Positions 1-6,515 of a DNA stretch of 8,397 bases are shown here, piece by piece (position 1 is the stretch's first letter; each line of letters opens with the position of its first letter). Source of the stretch: Clostridiales bacterium (GTDB lineage: Bacteria; Bacillota; Clostridia; Oscillospirales; CAG-272). Location of the stretch: assembly GCA_016280525.1 (NCBI GenBank), contig JAEEGW010000159.1, forward strand, positions 1-8,397, given 5' to 3'. The position numbers and the translations under genes are program-made. A model generated the notes under the pieces. The model worked only from the letters and a program-made list of their open reading frames with translations. It was not told where the DNA came from and searched no databases.

Positions 1-12
1 AAAAGTATATAA

Positions 13-116
13 TAACTCCCTCAGTCAGCTTCGCTGCCAGCTCCCTCAAAGAGGGAGCCGTTTTTGCCTCCGCCTTCAGGGGAGGCGGCGCGGCGTAAGC
101 CGTGACGGAAGGAGTT
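13..116. repeat. Composite palindromic repeat: two inverted double-hairpin units (A1 and A2)
   Basis: This fills the gap downstream of nfnB. Its ends are imperfect terminal inverted repeats: AACTCC at 13-18 and GGAGTT at 111-116, extending inward as CCCTCAGTCA against TGACGGAAGG. Unit A1 reads on the minus strand. It has a perfect 8-bp stem, GCTCCCTC (40-47) with GAGGGAGC (51-58), plus a second small hairpin around 26-37. Unit A2 reads on the plus strand, with GCCTCC (66-71) pairing GGAGGC (81-86), then CGGC-gtaa-GCCG. Similar units occur at 2487-2530, 7880-7931 and 8236-8280. No ORF is present, so it would be a MITE-like or REP-like non-autonomous repeat. That classification is inferred from architecture. 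Confidence 0.6.
40..65 (+). terminator. Possible plus-strand intrinsic terminator inside the repeat
   Basis: A perfect 8-bp stem (40-47 with 51-58) closed by an AAA loop is followed by CG and five T residues at 61-65. This is terminator-like for a plus-strand transcript entering from the left, but no such gene is visible. For the minus-strand nfnAB message, the whole element can fold through its terminal inverted repeats, followed by a T-rich end (reverse complement of 1-14), which might end that transcript instead. Confidence 0.35.
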
Positions 117-120
117 AATT

Positions 121-1524
121 TTATTCGGATAAGTATTTATCAATAGCCGCTGCGGCGACTTTGCCCGCGCCCATTGCGGATATTACAGTTGCGGCGCCGG
201 TCACGGCGTCTCCGCCGGCGTATACGCCTTTGCGCGAGGTAAGACCGTCCTCGTTTACGACGATGCCGCCTCTGCGGTTGACTTCAAGTCCGTCCGTCGT
301 GCTTTTTATGAGCGGGTTCGGCGACGTGCCTATCGCCATGATGACAGTATCGACGTCGAGGCTGAATTCGCTGCCCGGTATCTCTACTGGCCTTCTTCTG
401 CCGCTCGCGTCCGGCTCGCCCAATTCCATTCTAATGCACTCCATACCGGTGACAAAGCCGTTTTTCGGATCGCGCGGATCGTCGGGATTGCTGTAGCCGG
501 TTATTTTCGTCGGGTTGCAGAGCAGACGGAATTCAATGCCCTCCTCCTTTGCGTGCTCGACCTCTTCGGCTCTCGCCGGGAGTTCCTCGATCGAACGGCG
601 GTAAACTATGTAAACCTTTTCCGCGCCGAGACGCAGAGCCGTTCTCGCAGCGTCCATTGCGACGTTTCCGCCGCCCACTACGGCGACGCGCCCGCCTTTC
701 ATTATCGGCGTGTCGGACTCGCGGTACGCTTTCATCAGGTTGCTGCGCGTCAAAAATTCGTTTGCCGAATACACGCCTTTAAGGCTCTCGCCGGGTATGT
801 TCATAAAGTTCGGCAGACCCGCGCCGGAGCCGATGAAAACGGCTTCGTAACCGGTATCAAACAGCTCGTCAACGGTAAGCGTTTTGCCTATAACGACGTT
901 GCACTGCACGTCAACGCCGAGTTGTTTTAGTGTGTCTACCTCTTTTGCGACGATGCTTTTAGGCAGACGGAATTCCGGAATGCCGTAAACAAGCACGCCG
1001 CCCGCGGTGTGGAGCGCTTCAAAAACGGTGACTTTATAGCCTTTTTTGGCAAGATCGCCCGCGCACGTAAGTCCGGACGGACCGGAGCCGATGACCGCGA
1101 CTCTGTGACCGTTCGACTGCGGTTTTACCGGCGCTTCCTTGCAGTTTTCGTTATGGTAGTCCGCGACGAATCTTTCAAGTCTGCCTATGCCCACCGGCTC
1201 GAATCTGATGCCGAGCGTGCATTTGCTCTCGCACTGCGTTTCCTGCGGACAGACTCTGCCGCAGACGGCAGGCAGGGAAGAGGATTCTGTTATAACGCCG
1301 TACGCGCCTTCAAAATCGCCCTCTTTTATTTTCGCTATAAAATCCGGGATCTGTATATTTACGGGACAGCCCTCCACGCAGGGTCTGTTTTTGCAGTTCA
1401 GACAGCGCTGTGCTTCTTCCGTCGCTATTTCCGCGGTGTAGCCGAGCGCCACTTCGCTGAAATTGTGCGCGCGCACTTCCGGCGCCTGCGTCGGCATTTC
1501 GTGTTTTTTCTGTACTATCGCCAT
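121..1524 (-). CDS. nfnB: NfnB: large subunit of NADH-dependent reduced ferredoxin:NADP+ oxidoreductase (GltD-like)
   Basis: 467 residues. Seen: an N-terminal region with two four-cysteine sets, C41-C44-C49-C53 and C88-C92-C98-C102, the pattern that binds two [4Fe-4S] clusters in the glutamate synthase small-subunit family. Then an FAD-binding GSGPSG (146-151), a second dinucleotide fold GGGNVA (284-289) for NADP(H), and a C-terminal GGDAVTGAATV flavoprotein motif (about 437-447). Known of the family: paired with an NfnA-type partner, this subunit holds the bifurcating FAD and couples ferredoxin and NADH oxidation to NADP+ reduction in the cytoplasm. It is often annotated gltA, gltD or sudA. 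No glutamate synthase large subunit is adjacent, and the partner gene ends 10 bp upstream, so the Nfn assignment is favoured. The start has AAGGAGG at 1530-1536 with 5-nt spacing. The nfnA stop overlaps this ribosome site, implying translational coupling. Confidence 0.9.
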   Translation of the reverse strand: MAIVQKKHEMPTQAPEVRAHNFSEVALGYTAEIATEEAQRCLNCKNRPCVEGCPVNIQIPDFIAKIKEGDFEGAYGVITESSSLPAVCGRVCPQETQCESKCTLGIRFEPVGIGRLERFVADYHNENCKEAPVKPQSNGHRVAVIGSGPSGLTCAGDLAKKGYKVTVFEALHTAGGVLVYGIPEFRLPKSIVAKEVDTLKQLGVDVQCNVVIGKTLTVDELFDTGYEAVFIGSGAGLPNFMNIPGESLKGVYSANEFLTRSNLMKAYRESDTPIMKGGRVAVVGGGNVAMDAARTALRLGAEKVYIVYRRSIEELPARAEEVEHAKEEGIEFRLLCNPTKITGYSNPDDPRDPKNGFVTGMECIRMELGEPDASGRRRPVEIPGSEFSLDVDTVIMAIGTSPNPLIKSTTDGLEVNRRGGIVVNEDGLTSRKGVYAGGDAVTGAATVISAMGAGKVAAAAIDKYLSE

Positions 1525-1534
1525 AACTGCCTCC

Positions 1535-2383
1535 TTACGCCTTGTTTAACAGATTGCAGATCTGCTCGTACGCGTGACGCTCAAAGTCGGTATACATACG
1601 CCCGCGCGACATCGCCTCGTCAAAATCGACCTCGTAGCCGTTGAAATCCGGCCCGTCGACGCACGCGAATTTCGTTATGTTTTGCCCGTCTCTGTGGAGC
1701 GTCAGGCGGCAGCCGCCGCACATTCCCGTGCCGTCTATCATTATCGGGTTCATTGAAACGGTGACTGGTACGCCGAAAGGCTTTGCCGTAAGCGTAACGA
1801 ATTTCATCATTATCAAAGGACCTATGGTGATTATCATATCGAATTTTTCACCCGCTTCAAGCATTTCTTTCAAGGGAACGGTGACGTTGCCGTGGCGCGC
1901 GTACGATCCGTCGTCCGTCATGACGACAAGTCTGTCAGAGCAGGCTTTGAACTCGTCTTCAAGTATAAGAAGGTCTTTGTTTCTGAAGCCTATAATGCTC
2001 GTGACGTCCGCGCCCAGACGGCGGAATTCTTCCGCAACGGGCAGCGCTATGGCGCAGCCGACGCCGCCGCCCACTATGCAGACTTTTTTGATGCCGTCCG
2101 TGTGTGTGGGCATGCCGAGAGGACCGACGAAATCACTTATGTATTCGCCCTCGTTCTTATTGTCAAGCTTTTTTGTCGTAGCTCCGACTATTTGGAATAT
2201 TATCTTGACAGTCCCGTTGTCTTTGTCGACGCCCGCGACGGTCAGCGGTATGCGCTCGCCGTCCTCGTTTACGCGCAGGATGATGAACTGTCCGGGCTTC
2301 GCTTTGTCAGCCACGAGCGGCGCCTCGATCAGCATTTGTGTGACCGTAGGGTTTAATGATCTTTTTTGTACTATTTTGTACAT
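1535..2383 (-). CDS. nfnA: NfnA: small FAD/[2Fe-2S] subunit of NADH-dependent reduced ferredoxin:NADP+ oxidoreductase
   Basis: 282 residues, the normal length for the sulfide dehydrogenase / dihydroorotate dehydrogenase electron-transfer-subunit-like family. Seen: a ferredoxin-reductase-type FAD-binding barrel (about 1-95) with RIPLTVA at 44-50; an NAD-binding fold opening with GGGVGCAIA (105-113); and a C-terminal iron-sulfur segment, DGTGMCGGC (217-225) followed by C241 in CVDGPDF. C222, C225 and C241, with D217 just upstream, fit the [2Fe-2S] site of this family. Known role: NAD(H)-binding subunit of the Nfn complex, exchanging electrons between NADH, ferredoxin and NADP+. It is first in the nfnA-nfnB operon, and its TAA overlaps the nfnB ribosome site. 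Its own site, AGGAG at 2390-2394, is 6 nt from ATG. The repeat starting at 2397 lies directly upstream of that site. SudB (sulfide dehydrogenase) is an alternative family name. Confidence 0.9.
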   Translation of the reverse strand: MYKIVQKRSLNPTVTQMLIEAPLVADKAKPGQFIILRVNEDGERIPLTVAGVDKDNGTVKIIFQIVGATTKKLDNKNEGEYISDFVGPLGMPTHTDGIKKVCIVGGGVGCAIALPVAEEFRRLGADVTSIIGFRNKDLLILEDEFKACSDRLVVMTDDGSYARHGNVTVPLKEMLEAGEKFDMIITIGPLIMMKFVTLTAKPFGVPVTVSMNPIMIDGTGMCGGCRLTLHRDGQNITKFACVDGPDFNGYEVDFDEAMSRGRMYTDFERHAYEQICNLLNKA

Positions 2384-2389
2384 ATGATG

Positions 2390-2394
2390 CTCCT
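2390..2394 (-). promoter_or_regulatory. Ribosome binding site of nfnA
   Basis: AGGAG on the minus strand, 6 nt before the ATG at 2381-2383. It fixes the start codon and marks the edge of the intergenic repeat block, which begins 2 bp further upstream. Confidence 0.8.
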
Positions 2395-2396
2395 AA

Positions 2397-2428
2397 AATT
2401 AAGAATTCAGAATTAAGAATTCAGAATT
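2397..2428. repeat. AT-rich tandem repeat, left copy of an inverted pair
   Basis: The 14-bp word AAGAATTCAGAATT occurs twice in tandem (2401-2414 and 2415-2428), preceded by AATT. The 18-bp core AATTAAGAATTCAGAATT (2397-2414) recurs in exact inverted orientation at 3155-3172. It lies immediately upstream of the nfnA ribosome site. Confidence 0.85.
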
Positions 2429-2440
2429 ATAAATTAATAT

Positions 2441-2468
2441 GTCGGTAGAGCCGACGACTCCATTTTTT
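2441..2468. repeat. Small palindrome GTCGG-CCGAC followed by T6
   Basis: A perfect 5-bp stem (2441-2445 with 2451-2455, loop TAGAG) is followed 7 bp later by six T residues (2463-2468). The run is too far away for a convincing terminator, and no plus-strand gene ends here. It is probably another dispersed palindrome of the repeat block. Confidence 0.4.
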
Positions 2469-2486
2469 CGATGATCCGGGCTTTTT

Positions 2487-2530
2487 GCCTTCCCCTTTTG
2501 GGGAAGGGGGACCGCTTGCGGTGGATGAGG
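2487..2530 (+). repeat. Double-hairpin repeat unit (copy B)
   Basis: First hairpin: CCTTCCCC (2488-2495), loop TTTT, GGGGAAGG (2500-2507), a perfect 8-bp stem. Second: ACCGC-tt-GCGGT at 2511-2522. The tail GGATGAGG follows. The order of large stem, small stem and GGA(T/G)GAG tail matches the units at 66-116, 7880-7931 and 8236-8280, although the stem sequences differ. Confidence 0.6.
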
Positions 2531-2568
2531 CGAATCGGGATAACGTATCTAACCCCGGAAGAAACGGC

Positions 2569-2587
2569 GGGCGAGCAATGCTCGCCC
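2569..2587. repeat. Perfect 8-bp stem-loop GGGCGAGC / GCTCGCCC
   Basis: GGGCGAGC (2569-2576), loop AAT, GCTCGCCC (2580-2587). There is no T tract on either strand, so it is not a standard terminator. It sits within the gene-free repeat block and resembles in size and GC content the hairpin at 3125-3144. Confidence 0.6.
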
Positions 2588-2667
2588 CTGCAAGTCTCCC
2601 TGCGCCGCCCCATCTGTGATGGAGGGGAACAGGGGGTTTGGGGGTGGCGAGGCGTCAGCCGAGCAAA

Positions 2668-2709
2668 GGGGTTCCCCGTTGCGAACATAGTGAGCAATGG
2701 GGGTTCCCG
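2668..2709 (+). repeat. Dispersed hairpin repeat, copy 1 (GGGGTTCCCC type)
   Basis: A 42-bp segment nearly identical to 8282-8322, differing by a few substitutions and one base of length. It folds through CCCCGTTGC (2674-2682) with GCAATGGGG (2694-2702). The outer GGG and CCC can extend the stem. The one non-Watson-Crick position is a G-U wobble in plus-strand RNA. Confidence 0.75.
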
Positions 2710-2777
2710 TGAGGGGTGGGTAACCCCCAAAGAACGTCGCGAAGCGACACCTTTGAAGTCAAATAAATTTAAATGAT

Positions 2778-2806
2778 ATTTTATACCTCTTTGAAGGAAA
2801 AGTCAA
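2778..2806 (-). promoter_or_regulatory. Candidate promoter for nfnAB
   Basis: On the minus strand, TTGACT (2801-2806), a 17-bp spacer and TAAAAT (2778-2783). An overlapping TATAAA at 2780-2785 would give a 15-bp spacer. Transcription would start near 2771 and run through about 390 nt of repeats before the nfnA ATG. It lies just beyond the stop of the upstream small ORF. A TATAAT nearer the gene (2426-2431) lacks a matching -35 box. Confidence 0.4.
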
Positions 2807-2815
2807 GTGTTTTTA

Positions 2816-3106
2816 TTATTTTAAATATTTAATATTATATTTTTCGCAATAAAATGATATACTCTTGTCTTCATATTCTTCGACATAATACCTAACGTCG
2901 CTTTGATAACCTTTTCCGGCATTATCATTTATATTTATGAAAGACGCTTTATTTGGCAAAGAAAACATATCTATATTGATTTTTGTTGCGTTAAAGAAAA
3001 CAGCTTCCGCTTTTTCTCCGTCGTGCTCAAATAGTATAACGATTTTTGTTTTGCTGTCTTCGACCGATATATCAAGTTTGTATATTATTAAATCATATAA
3101 ATCCAT
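2816..3106 (-). CDS. Small hypothetical protein, AT-rich, unknown function
   Basis: 96 residues; I do not recognise the family. The translation looks protein-like: alternating hydrophobic beta-type stretches (for example KIVILFEHD, about 21-29), acidic and aromatic residues, and a YEDKSISFYCEKY stretch near the C-terminus. It has no signal peptide or membrane segment. Its base composition is much more AT-rich than the flanking genes, suggesting separate origin. There is no convincing ribosome site before the ATG at 3104-3106 (only a weak GAAAAG), and no promoter in the 64 bp up to the glycosidase stop. It may be read as a third operon gene, be poorly translated, or be decayed. Small orphan proteins of this kind are sometimes immunity proteins, but nothing here demonstrates that. 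Confidence 0.5.
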   Translation of the reverse strand: MDLYDLIIYKLDISVEDSKTKIVILFEHDGEKAEAVFFNATKINIDMFSLPNKASFININDNAGKGYQSDVRYYVEEYEDKSISFYCEKYNIKYLK

Positions 3107-3124
3107 ATTTATAAATTGCTTTTC

Positions 3125-3144
3125 GGCGGGAGCAAGCCCCCGCC
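3125..3144 (-). repeat. Palindromic hairpin in the glycosidase-small ORF gap
   Basis: On the minus strand, GGCGGG pairs with CCCGCC and the stem continues through a G-U wobble and GC/GC to a TT loop, giving 9 pairs in 20 nt. On the plus strand the wobble becomes an A-C mismatch. No U tract follows, so it is a weak terminator candidate at best for the glycosidase operon. It more likely belongs to a dispersed palindrome family. Confidence 0.55.
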
Positions 3145-3154
3145 CTACTTTCTG

Positions 3155-3172
3155 AATTCTGAATTCTTAATT
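3155..3172. repeat. AT-rich repeat, right copy of an inverted pair
   Basis: Exact reverse complement of 2397-2414 (18 of 18 bp). It overlaps the last two bases of the TAA stop of the gene at 3171-5243, so the repeat begins at the very end of that coding region. Confidence 0.85.
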
Positions 3173-5243
3173 ATTTTACGATCACCGCTGCGTACGCTTT
3201 GAGCGTGAAAGCGAGGGTGGTCGCCGTTTTTTCGGCGAAAATGTAGCCGTCGTTCAACGGATCATATACGTCGGAGGTATCCGAGCCGACGTCGACGTAT
3301 ATCTGTTTATCCCTGTTTTCCGCGTTGACGAGGAGCAGATTGCCGTTTCTGTAAAGCGCGGCGACGCCTTTGTGATCGCCTGAAACTTTAAACGGCTTGC
3401 CCTCAGACTGCGCGGCGCGCACGGCGTCCTCTATACCGAGACAAATTATCGCGTCCGTATCCTCTGCCGTAAAGCCGAAGTCCTCCGCAAAATATACGTG
3501 TACGCCGTCGTATCTCATACGCGATACGACCTCTTTTTCGCGGTCGGATAACGTGCAGGGCGGGATGAGCAGCGACTCAAAGAACACACCGTTATAAAGC
3601 GGCGTATCTATAAAGCCCTCGGACGTATCCGCGCCTTCAAGCAGATCAAGATCTACGAAATGATATACCGCCTGATTGTCGTTCAGCTCCTTCACCGTTC
3701 TCATAAGTCCGTCCGCACAGGCGTTCTTTATCTTTGCCATATCGCCGTCTTTATTCAACCCGTCTATATTCGTCGTCGTGTTTTCGGCTATGGTGTTGTA
3801 GGGGTAATATAACGCGATAGAGGTGAAATCCTTACCGCGCATATTCTCGTCCACCGCGCCGATGCAGCGGTTATACTTATTATATTTTTCCGGCTCCATA
3901 AAGTTTTCGGCGTAGTACGACGTGAAAGTGTCAACGCCGTATGCGTACTGTAAAAGCTGCGAGCAGAGCATCTGATCGTCTGTAACTTTTCCGCCCTGCG
4001 CGTGCGCGGAGACCTCGCTCATAACGTGCTCTCTGCCGTAGTTGAAGGCGACGGACGATATGAGCTTAGGCGTGAACGCCATGTCGTAAACCGTCTCCGG
4101 TACGGACTGCAGCATATCTATGCCCGGATAGTGCATGTGACGCAACAGCGAAAAATAATTGCCCTCGAACATCGGGTGCAGTCTTATATCGTCCTCAAGC
4201 AGAATATGGCCGGAAAACGGCAGACCGGCGGAGGCGCAGTAGTCCGATATTTGCTCGAAATACGCCTGCTCAACAAGCCGGCTCATCTCCGTATACCACG
4301 CGCGGCGCACGTCGCGCGCAACTTCCGTATCCACGCCGAAAAGATATATCATGCAGTCGTATACGTTTACGCCGTATTTCGTCAAAAGACGGTTGTCTAT
4401 GTTTTTGCCCCACGTCGTCATCGGATACAGCGGCAGCGTGTCGTCGTATTCGTCGTGTACGGACGGCGGATAAAGTCCGGCGTTGAGGTAAACGCCCATG
4501 AGCGACGGCTCGTCCGTGAACATAGCCTCGATAAGCCCGTTTTCACGCTTCATACCGGCGAATTTATCTTTAAATCTTTTCGTGTATTCTTCGTAAGTGT
4601 TTTTTATAAACGCTCTTACCGCGTCGTGATTCGTTATGTCTATGTATCTTCTGCACTCGCAGACGTTATGCTCCGCGTGCGTGCCCTCGTAAACGTGTTT
4701 TTTGATGAAATACGCGGCGAATAAAAGGCCGTTAGTGTCGTTTTTAACCGTCAAATTTTCGGTCTTTCCGTAAACGTCGTAGCGTTTGTACGCTCTTTCC
4801 GCGTCAAGATGCGAAATATCTTCGCTCTTTACTTTATACGACGCCGCGGCGAGCGCGAATTCGTGTCCGCGCGGGAATTTAAACGTGTGCGACTGCCCCG
4901 GCTCTATAAACGCGTGCATCATGACTACTGCGCGCGCCTCAAAATCCGGGTTTTCGTCTATCGTAAGACCGCCCGCGCCTCCGCTCGGGTAGCCTTTTTC
5001 GTCGTAAAGCCATACGTGCATATCGGCGTCTCCGGCTTCTTCAAGCACGAGACCGAGCACGCGCCACAAACGCTCGCTTTTCAGATAATCCCTGAAAGCG
5101 ACGTTCGTCACTATGCCGCCGAAGCCTTTTTCTTTTAAGGATAAAAGCCTTTTTCTGATATTTTCACGCACCGCATCCTCCGGCATATCGTCCGGAAAAT
5201 CAAAACCGTGGACTATTTTTAACGGAAGCTCGTATTTTGTCAT
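3171..5243 (-). CDS. Cytoplasmic glycoside-hydrolase-like TIM-barrel protein (GH106 alpha-L-rhamnosidase-related)
   Basis: 690 residues, no signal peptide. Seen: GFGGIVTNVAF (40-50) and WLYDEKGYPSG (78-88), the paired motifs I associate with the N-terminal part of GH106-like catalytic barrels; TDEPS (243-247, candidate catalytic E245); GHILLE (345-350) with a downstream HYPGIDML; and MSEVSAHAQG (408-417, E410). ALYYPYN (477-483), then DLDLLEG and LIPPCTLSDREK (about 530-570), suggest an amidotransferase-like domain as found behind such barrels, followed by a small beta domain. Family inference: hydrolysis of rhamnosyl or similar glycosides. Being cytoplasmic, it would act on imported small saccharides. 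It lies 23 bp downstream of the lipoprotein gene, with an AAAGGA ribosome site about 11 nt before ATG, so it is probably second in that operon. It is shorter than many secreted GH106 enzymes. Substrate is unknown, and a diverged or inactive enzyme is possible. Confidence 0.65.
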   Translation of the reverse strand: MTKYELPLKIVHGFDFPDDMPEDAVRENIRKRLLSLKEKGFGGIVTNVAFRDYLKSERLWRVLGLVLEEAGDADMHVWLYDEKGYPSGGAGGLTIDENPDFEARAVVMMHAFIEPGQSHTFKFPRGHEFALAAASYKVKSEDISHLDAERAYKRYDVYGKTENLTVKNDTNGLLFAAYFIKKHVYEGTHAEHNVCECRRYIDITNHDAVRAFIKNTYEEYTKRFKDKFAGMKRENGLIEAMFTDEPSLMGVYLNAGLYPPSVHDEYDDTLPLYPMTTWGKNIDNRLLTKYGVNVYDCMIYLFGVDTEVARDVRRAWYTEMSRLVEQAYFEQISDYCASAGLPFSGHILLEDDIRLHPMFEGNYFSLLRHMHYPGIDMLQSVPETVYDMAFTPKLISSVAFNYGREHVMSEVSAHAQGGKVTDDQMLCSQLLQYAYGVDTFTSYYAENFMEPEKYNKYNRCIGAVDENMRGKDFTSIALYYPYNTIAENTTTNIDGLNKDGDMAKIKNACADGLMRTVKELNDNQAVYHFVDLDLLEGADTSEGFIDTPLYNGVFFESLLIPPCTLSDREKEVVSRMRYDGVHVYFAEDFGFTAEDTDAIICLGIEDAVRAAQSEGKPFKVSGDHKGVAALYRNGNLLLVNAENRDKQIYVDVGSDTSDVYDPLNDGYIFAEKTATTLAFTLKAYAAVIVK

Positions 5244-5266
5244 AGCGTTATTTATCCTTTCGCGTT

Positions 5267-6379
5267 TTAATCTATTCTGGTAAGGACCATTTTTTCATAC
5301 GCCTGCTTTTCGTCAAAGCAAAGGCCGTAATATTCTCCGTTCAGTATAAACAGCTCAAGACAACCGGGGCAGACCTTTTTATCCGCGTCGGTCTTCACGG
5401 CGTTCATTATGATTCCTTCAAACTGCTTATACGGCGTATCGTCCGACTCGCTTATGCTCTGGGCGCCGAAATAGACTTCGTCGTTTATCAGCCGGACCTC
5501 CTCGCGGGTGACGTAAATCTTGTCGTCAAACTTCATTATATCGTGCAAGCCGTCCTCCGAATACGCGAATACCGCGACGCGCTCGTCGCCTTGCGCGGAA
5601 ATATAATACATTGCGTACATTCCGGTGTTATAATCGTGGTCCGCCATATAGACCAGCGCGGCGCCGTACGGCAGCGGCTTTTCACGGACGAGGTCGCCTG
5701 TGTGCAGATCGTACGTTTTAAGCGTCGTTCTGTTGCCGTCCACGACTCCGCAGGTCAGATATCCGGAATTCTCGGATATGAACGTGCAGGAGCTGCCGCC
5801 GGTCAGCTCGTTTTCGGTAAAATCGTAGTTTTTGTATTCCGTCAGCTCTTTGTCTGATACCGAGTATTTCATAACGCGGCAACGGCCGAGCAGAAGGGAT
5901 TTGGTAAGGTAGTAAACGCAGCCGTCGAATATGACGATGAAGCGCGTCTGTATGTCGTTGTCCTCGGACACGGTCTTTTTGTACGGCGTGTGGACTTTGT
6001 TGTTGTTTTTCGTATCTATGACTTTCAGCGCGTAGTTTACGCTGCCGTCCGAATACGTCGTAAGCTCGAAAAACGCGATCAGGCCGTCGCCTGCGGTCAT
6101 CTCGTAAGTGAGCGATCCGGCGGGAAGAGAATAGACCTCCGTCATCTCTTCACCCGGCGCGGCGGCGACCGCGACGGACGAGGCGGACTCGTCGTATCTG
6201 CGCAAAAGCAGAGCGATACGCGTGTCGTCGCGTTCAGCGGGATAAAGCCGGCAGATGTACGTCGGTATTTTTCCCGCTTCGCTGTAAACGGTTATTATAT
6301 TTTTGCCCGACTGGCAGGCGCAAAGCGTCAGCATAAGAGACGCGAGCAGTATGCAAAGCAGTTTTTTCAAGGCTTTCAT
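5267..6379 (-). CDS. Lipoprotein with probable beta-propeller fold
   Basis: 370 residues from the ATG. Seen: a basic N-terminus, a hydrophobic core (about 7-21) and a lipobox L19-C20-A21-C22, so C22 is the likely lipidated cysteine and the protein sits on the outer face of the membrane. The mature part has recurring 40-50-residue units of the type 'x-G-x-hydrophobic-Y ... L-x-x-Y-D/S-x-x-T/D' (about 98-128, 152-182, 205-232, 252-283, 299-330, 346-370), suggesting a beta-propeller. A CPGC pair is at 337-340. I recognise no specific family and no enzymatic motif; a ligand- or glycan-sensing role is only inference from its partner, the glycosidase-like gene 23 bp downstream. The annotated ATG is only 1 nt from AGGAGG (6381-6386). 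A TTG at 6368-6370 (10-nt spacing, giving an MKKLLCILL-type start) may be the real start. Confidence 0.7.
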   Translation of the reverse strand: MKALKKLLCILLASLMLTLCACQSGKNIITVYSEAGKIPTYICRLYPAERDDTRIALLLRRYDESASSVAVAAAPGEEMTEVYSLPAGSLTYEMTAGDGLIAFFELTTYSDGSVNYALKVIDTKNNNKVHTPYKKTVSEDNDIQTRFIVIFDGCVYYLTKSLLLGRCRVMKYSVSDKELTEYKNYDFTENELTGGSSCTFISENSGYLTCGVVDGNRTTLKTYDLHTGDLVREKPLPYGAALVYMADHDYNTGMYAMYYISAQGDERVAVFAYSEDGLHDIMKFDDKIYVTREEVRLINDEVYFGAQSISESDDTPYKQFEGIIMNAVKTDADKKVCPGCLELFILNGEYYGLCFDEKQAYEKMVLTRID

Positions 6380-6380
6380 A

Positions 6381-6388
6381 CCTCCTTT
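6381..6388 (-). promoter_or_regulatory. Strong ribosome binding site that questions the ATG start
   Basis: AAAGGAGG on the minus strand lies 1 nt before the ATG at 6377-6379, closer than ribosomes normally use, but 10 nt before an in-frame TTG at 6368-6370. The TTG start would shorten the lipoprotein by three residues without altering the lipobox. Confidence 0.6.
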
Positions 6389-6394
6389 GATAAA

Positions 6395-6423
6395 AGTATA
6401 ACAGAATATAAAGCATAAGTCAA
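6395..6423 (-). promoter_or_regulatory. Sigma-A promoter of the lipoprotein-glycosidase operon
   Basis: On the minus strand, TTGACT (6418-6423), a 17-bp spacer and TATACT (6395-6400), with a TGT extended -10 just before it. Transcription starting about 7 nt downstream (near 6388) would place the ribosome site at the very 5' end of the message, giving an unusually short leader. Confidence 0.75.
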
Positions 6424-6515
6424 TAATAATAAAGAAAATAATAAGATTTTTTGCGCACGACGGCTGCCGCGTACGCTTTATGGATCAGCCGCAAAAACGA
6501 AATAATTTTTTTCTC

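Larger units (their letters stand above)
2384..2815. other. Gene-free intergenic repeat mosaic
   Basis: This 432-bp gap holds at least six palindromic or tandem repeats (2397-2428, 2441-2455, 2487-2530, 2569-2587, 2668-2709, and GTCGC-gaa-GCGAC at 2736-2748). Open frames of about 100 codons on both strands run through these palindromes. They have low-complexity, Arg/Pro/Gly-rich translations and no ribosome site, and I treat them as spurious. The only likely functional signals are the nfnA ribosome site at the left edge and a minus-strand promoter candidate at 2778-2806. Confidence 0.7.

Noticed and set aside
121..1524. Glutamate synthase small subunit (GltD) as the primary function
   Set aside because: No large subunit gene is adjacent, whereas an NfnA-type flavoprotein is translationally coupled upstream; the pair fits Nfn better.
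161..2387. Long plus-strand open frames opposite nfnA and nfnB
   Set aside because: They overlap two well-supported genes on the other strand and show no recognisable motifs; they are shadows of GC-rich coding sequence.
2441..2468. Intrinsic terminator on the plus strand
   Set aside because: The stem is only 5 bp and the T run starts 7 bp after it; no plus-strand gene ends here.
2434..2776. Protein-coding genes of about 100 codons on either strand
   Set aside because: The frames run through several palindromic repeats, have biased Arg/Pro/Gly-rich translations, and lack ribosome sites.
2384..2780. Riboswitch in the nfnA leader
   Set aside because: The hairpins match dispersed repeats found elsewhere in the window, and I see no conserved riboswitch core.
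2816..3106. Toxin-immunity or toxin-antitoxin component
   Set aside because: No partner gene is adjacent and no family motif is recognisable; small size and AT richness alone are not evidence.
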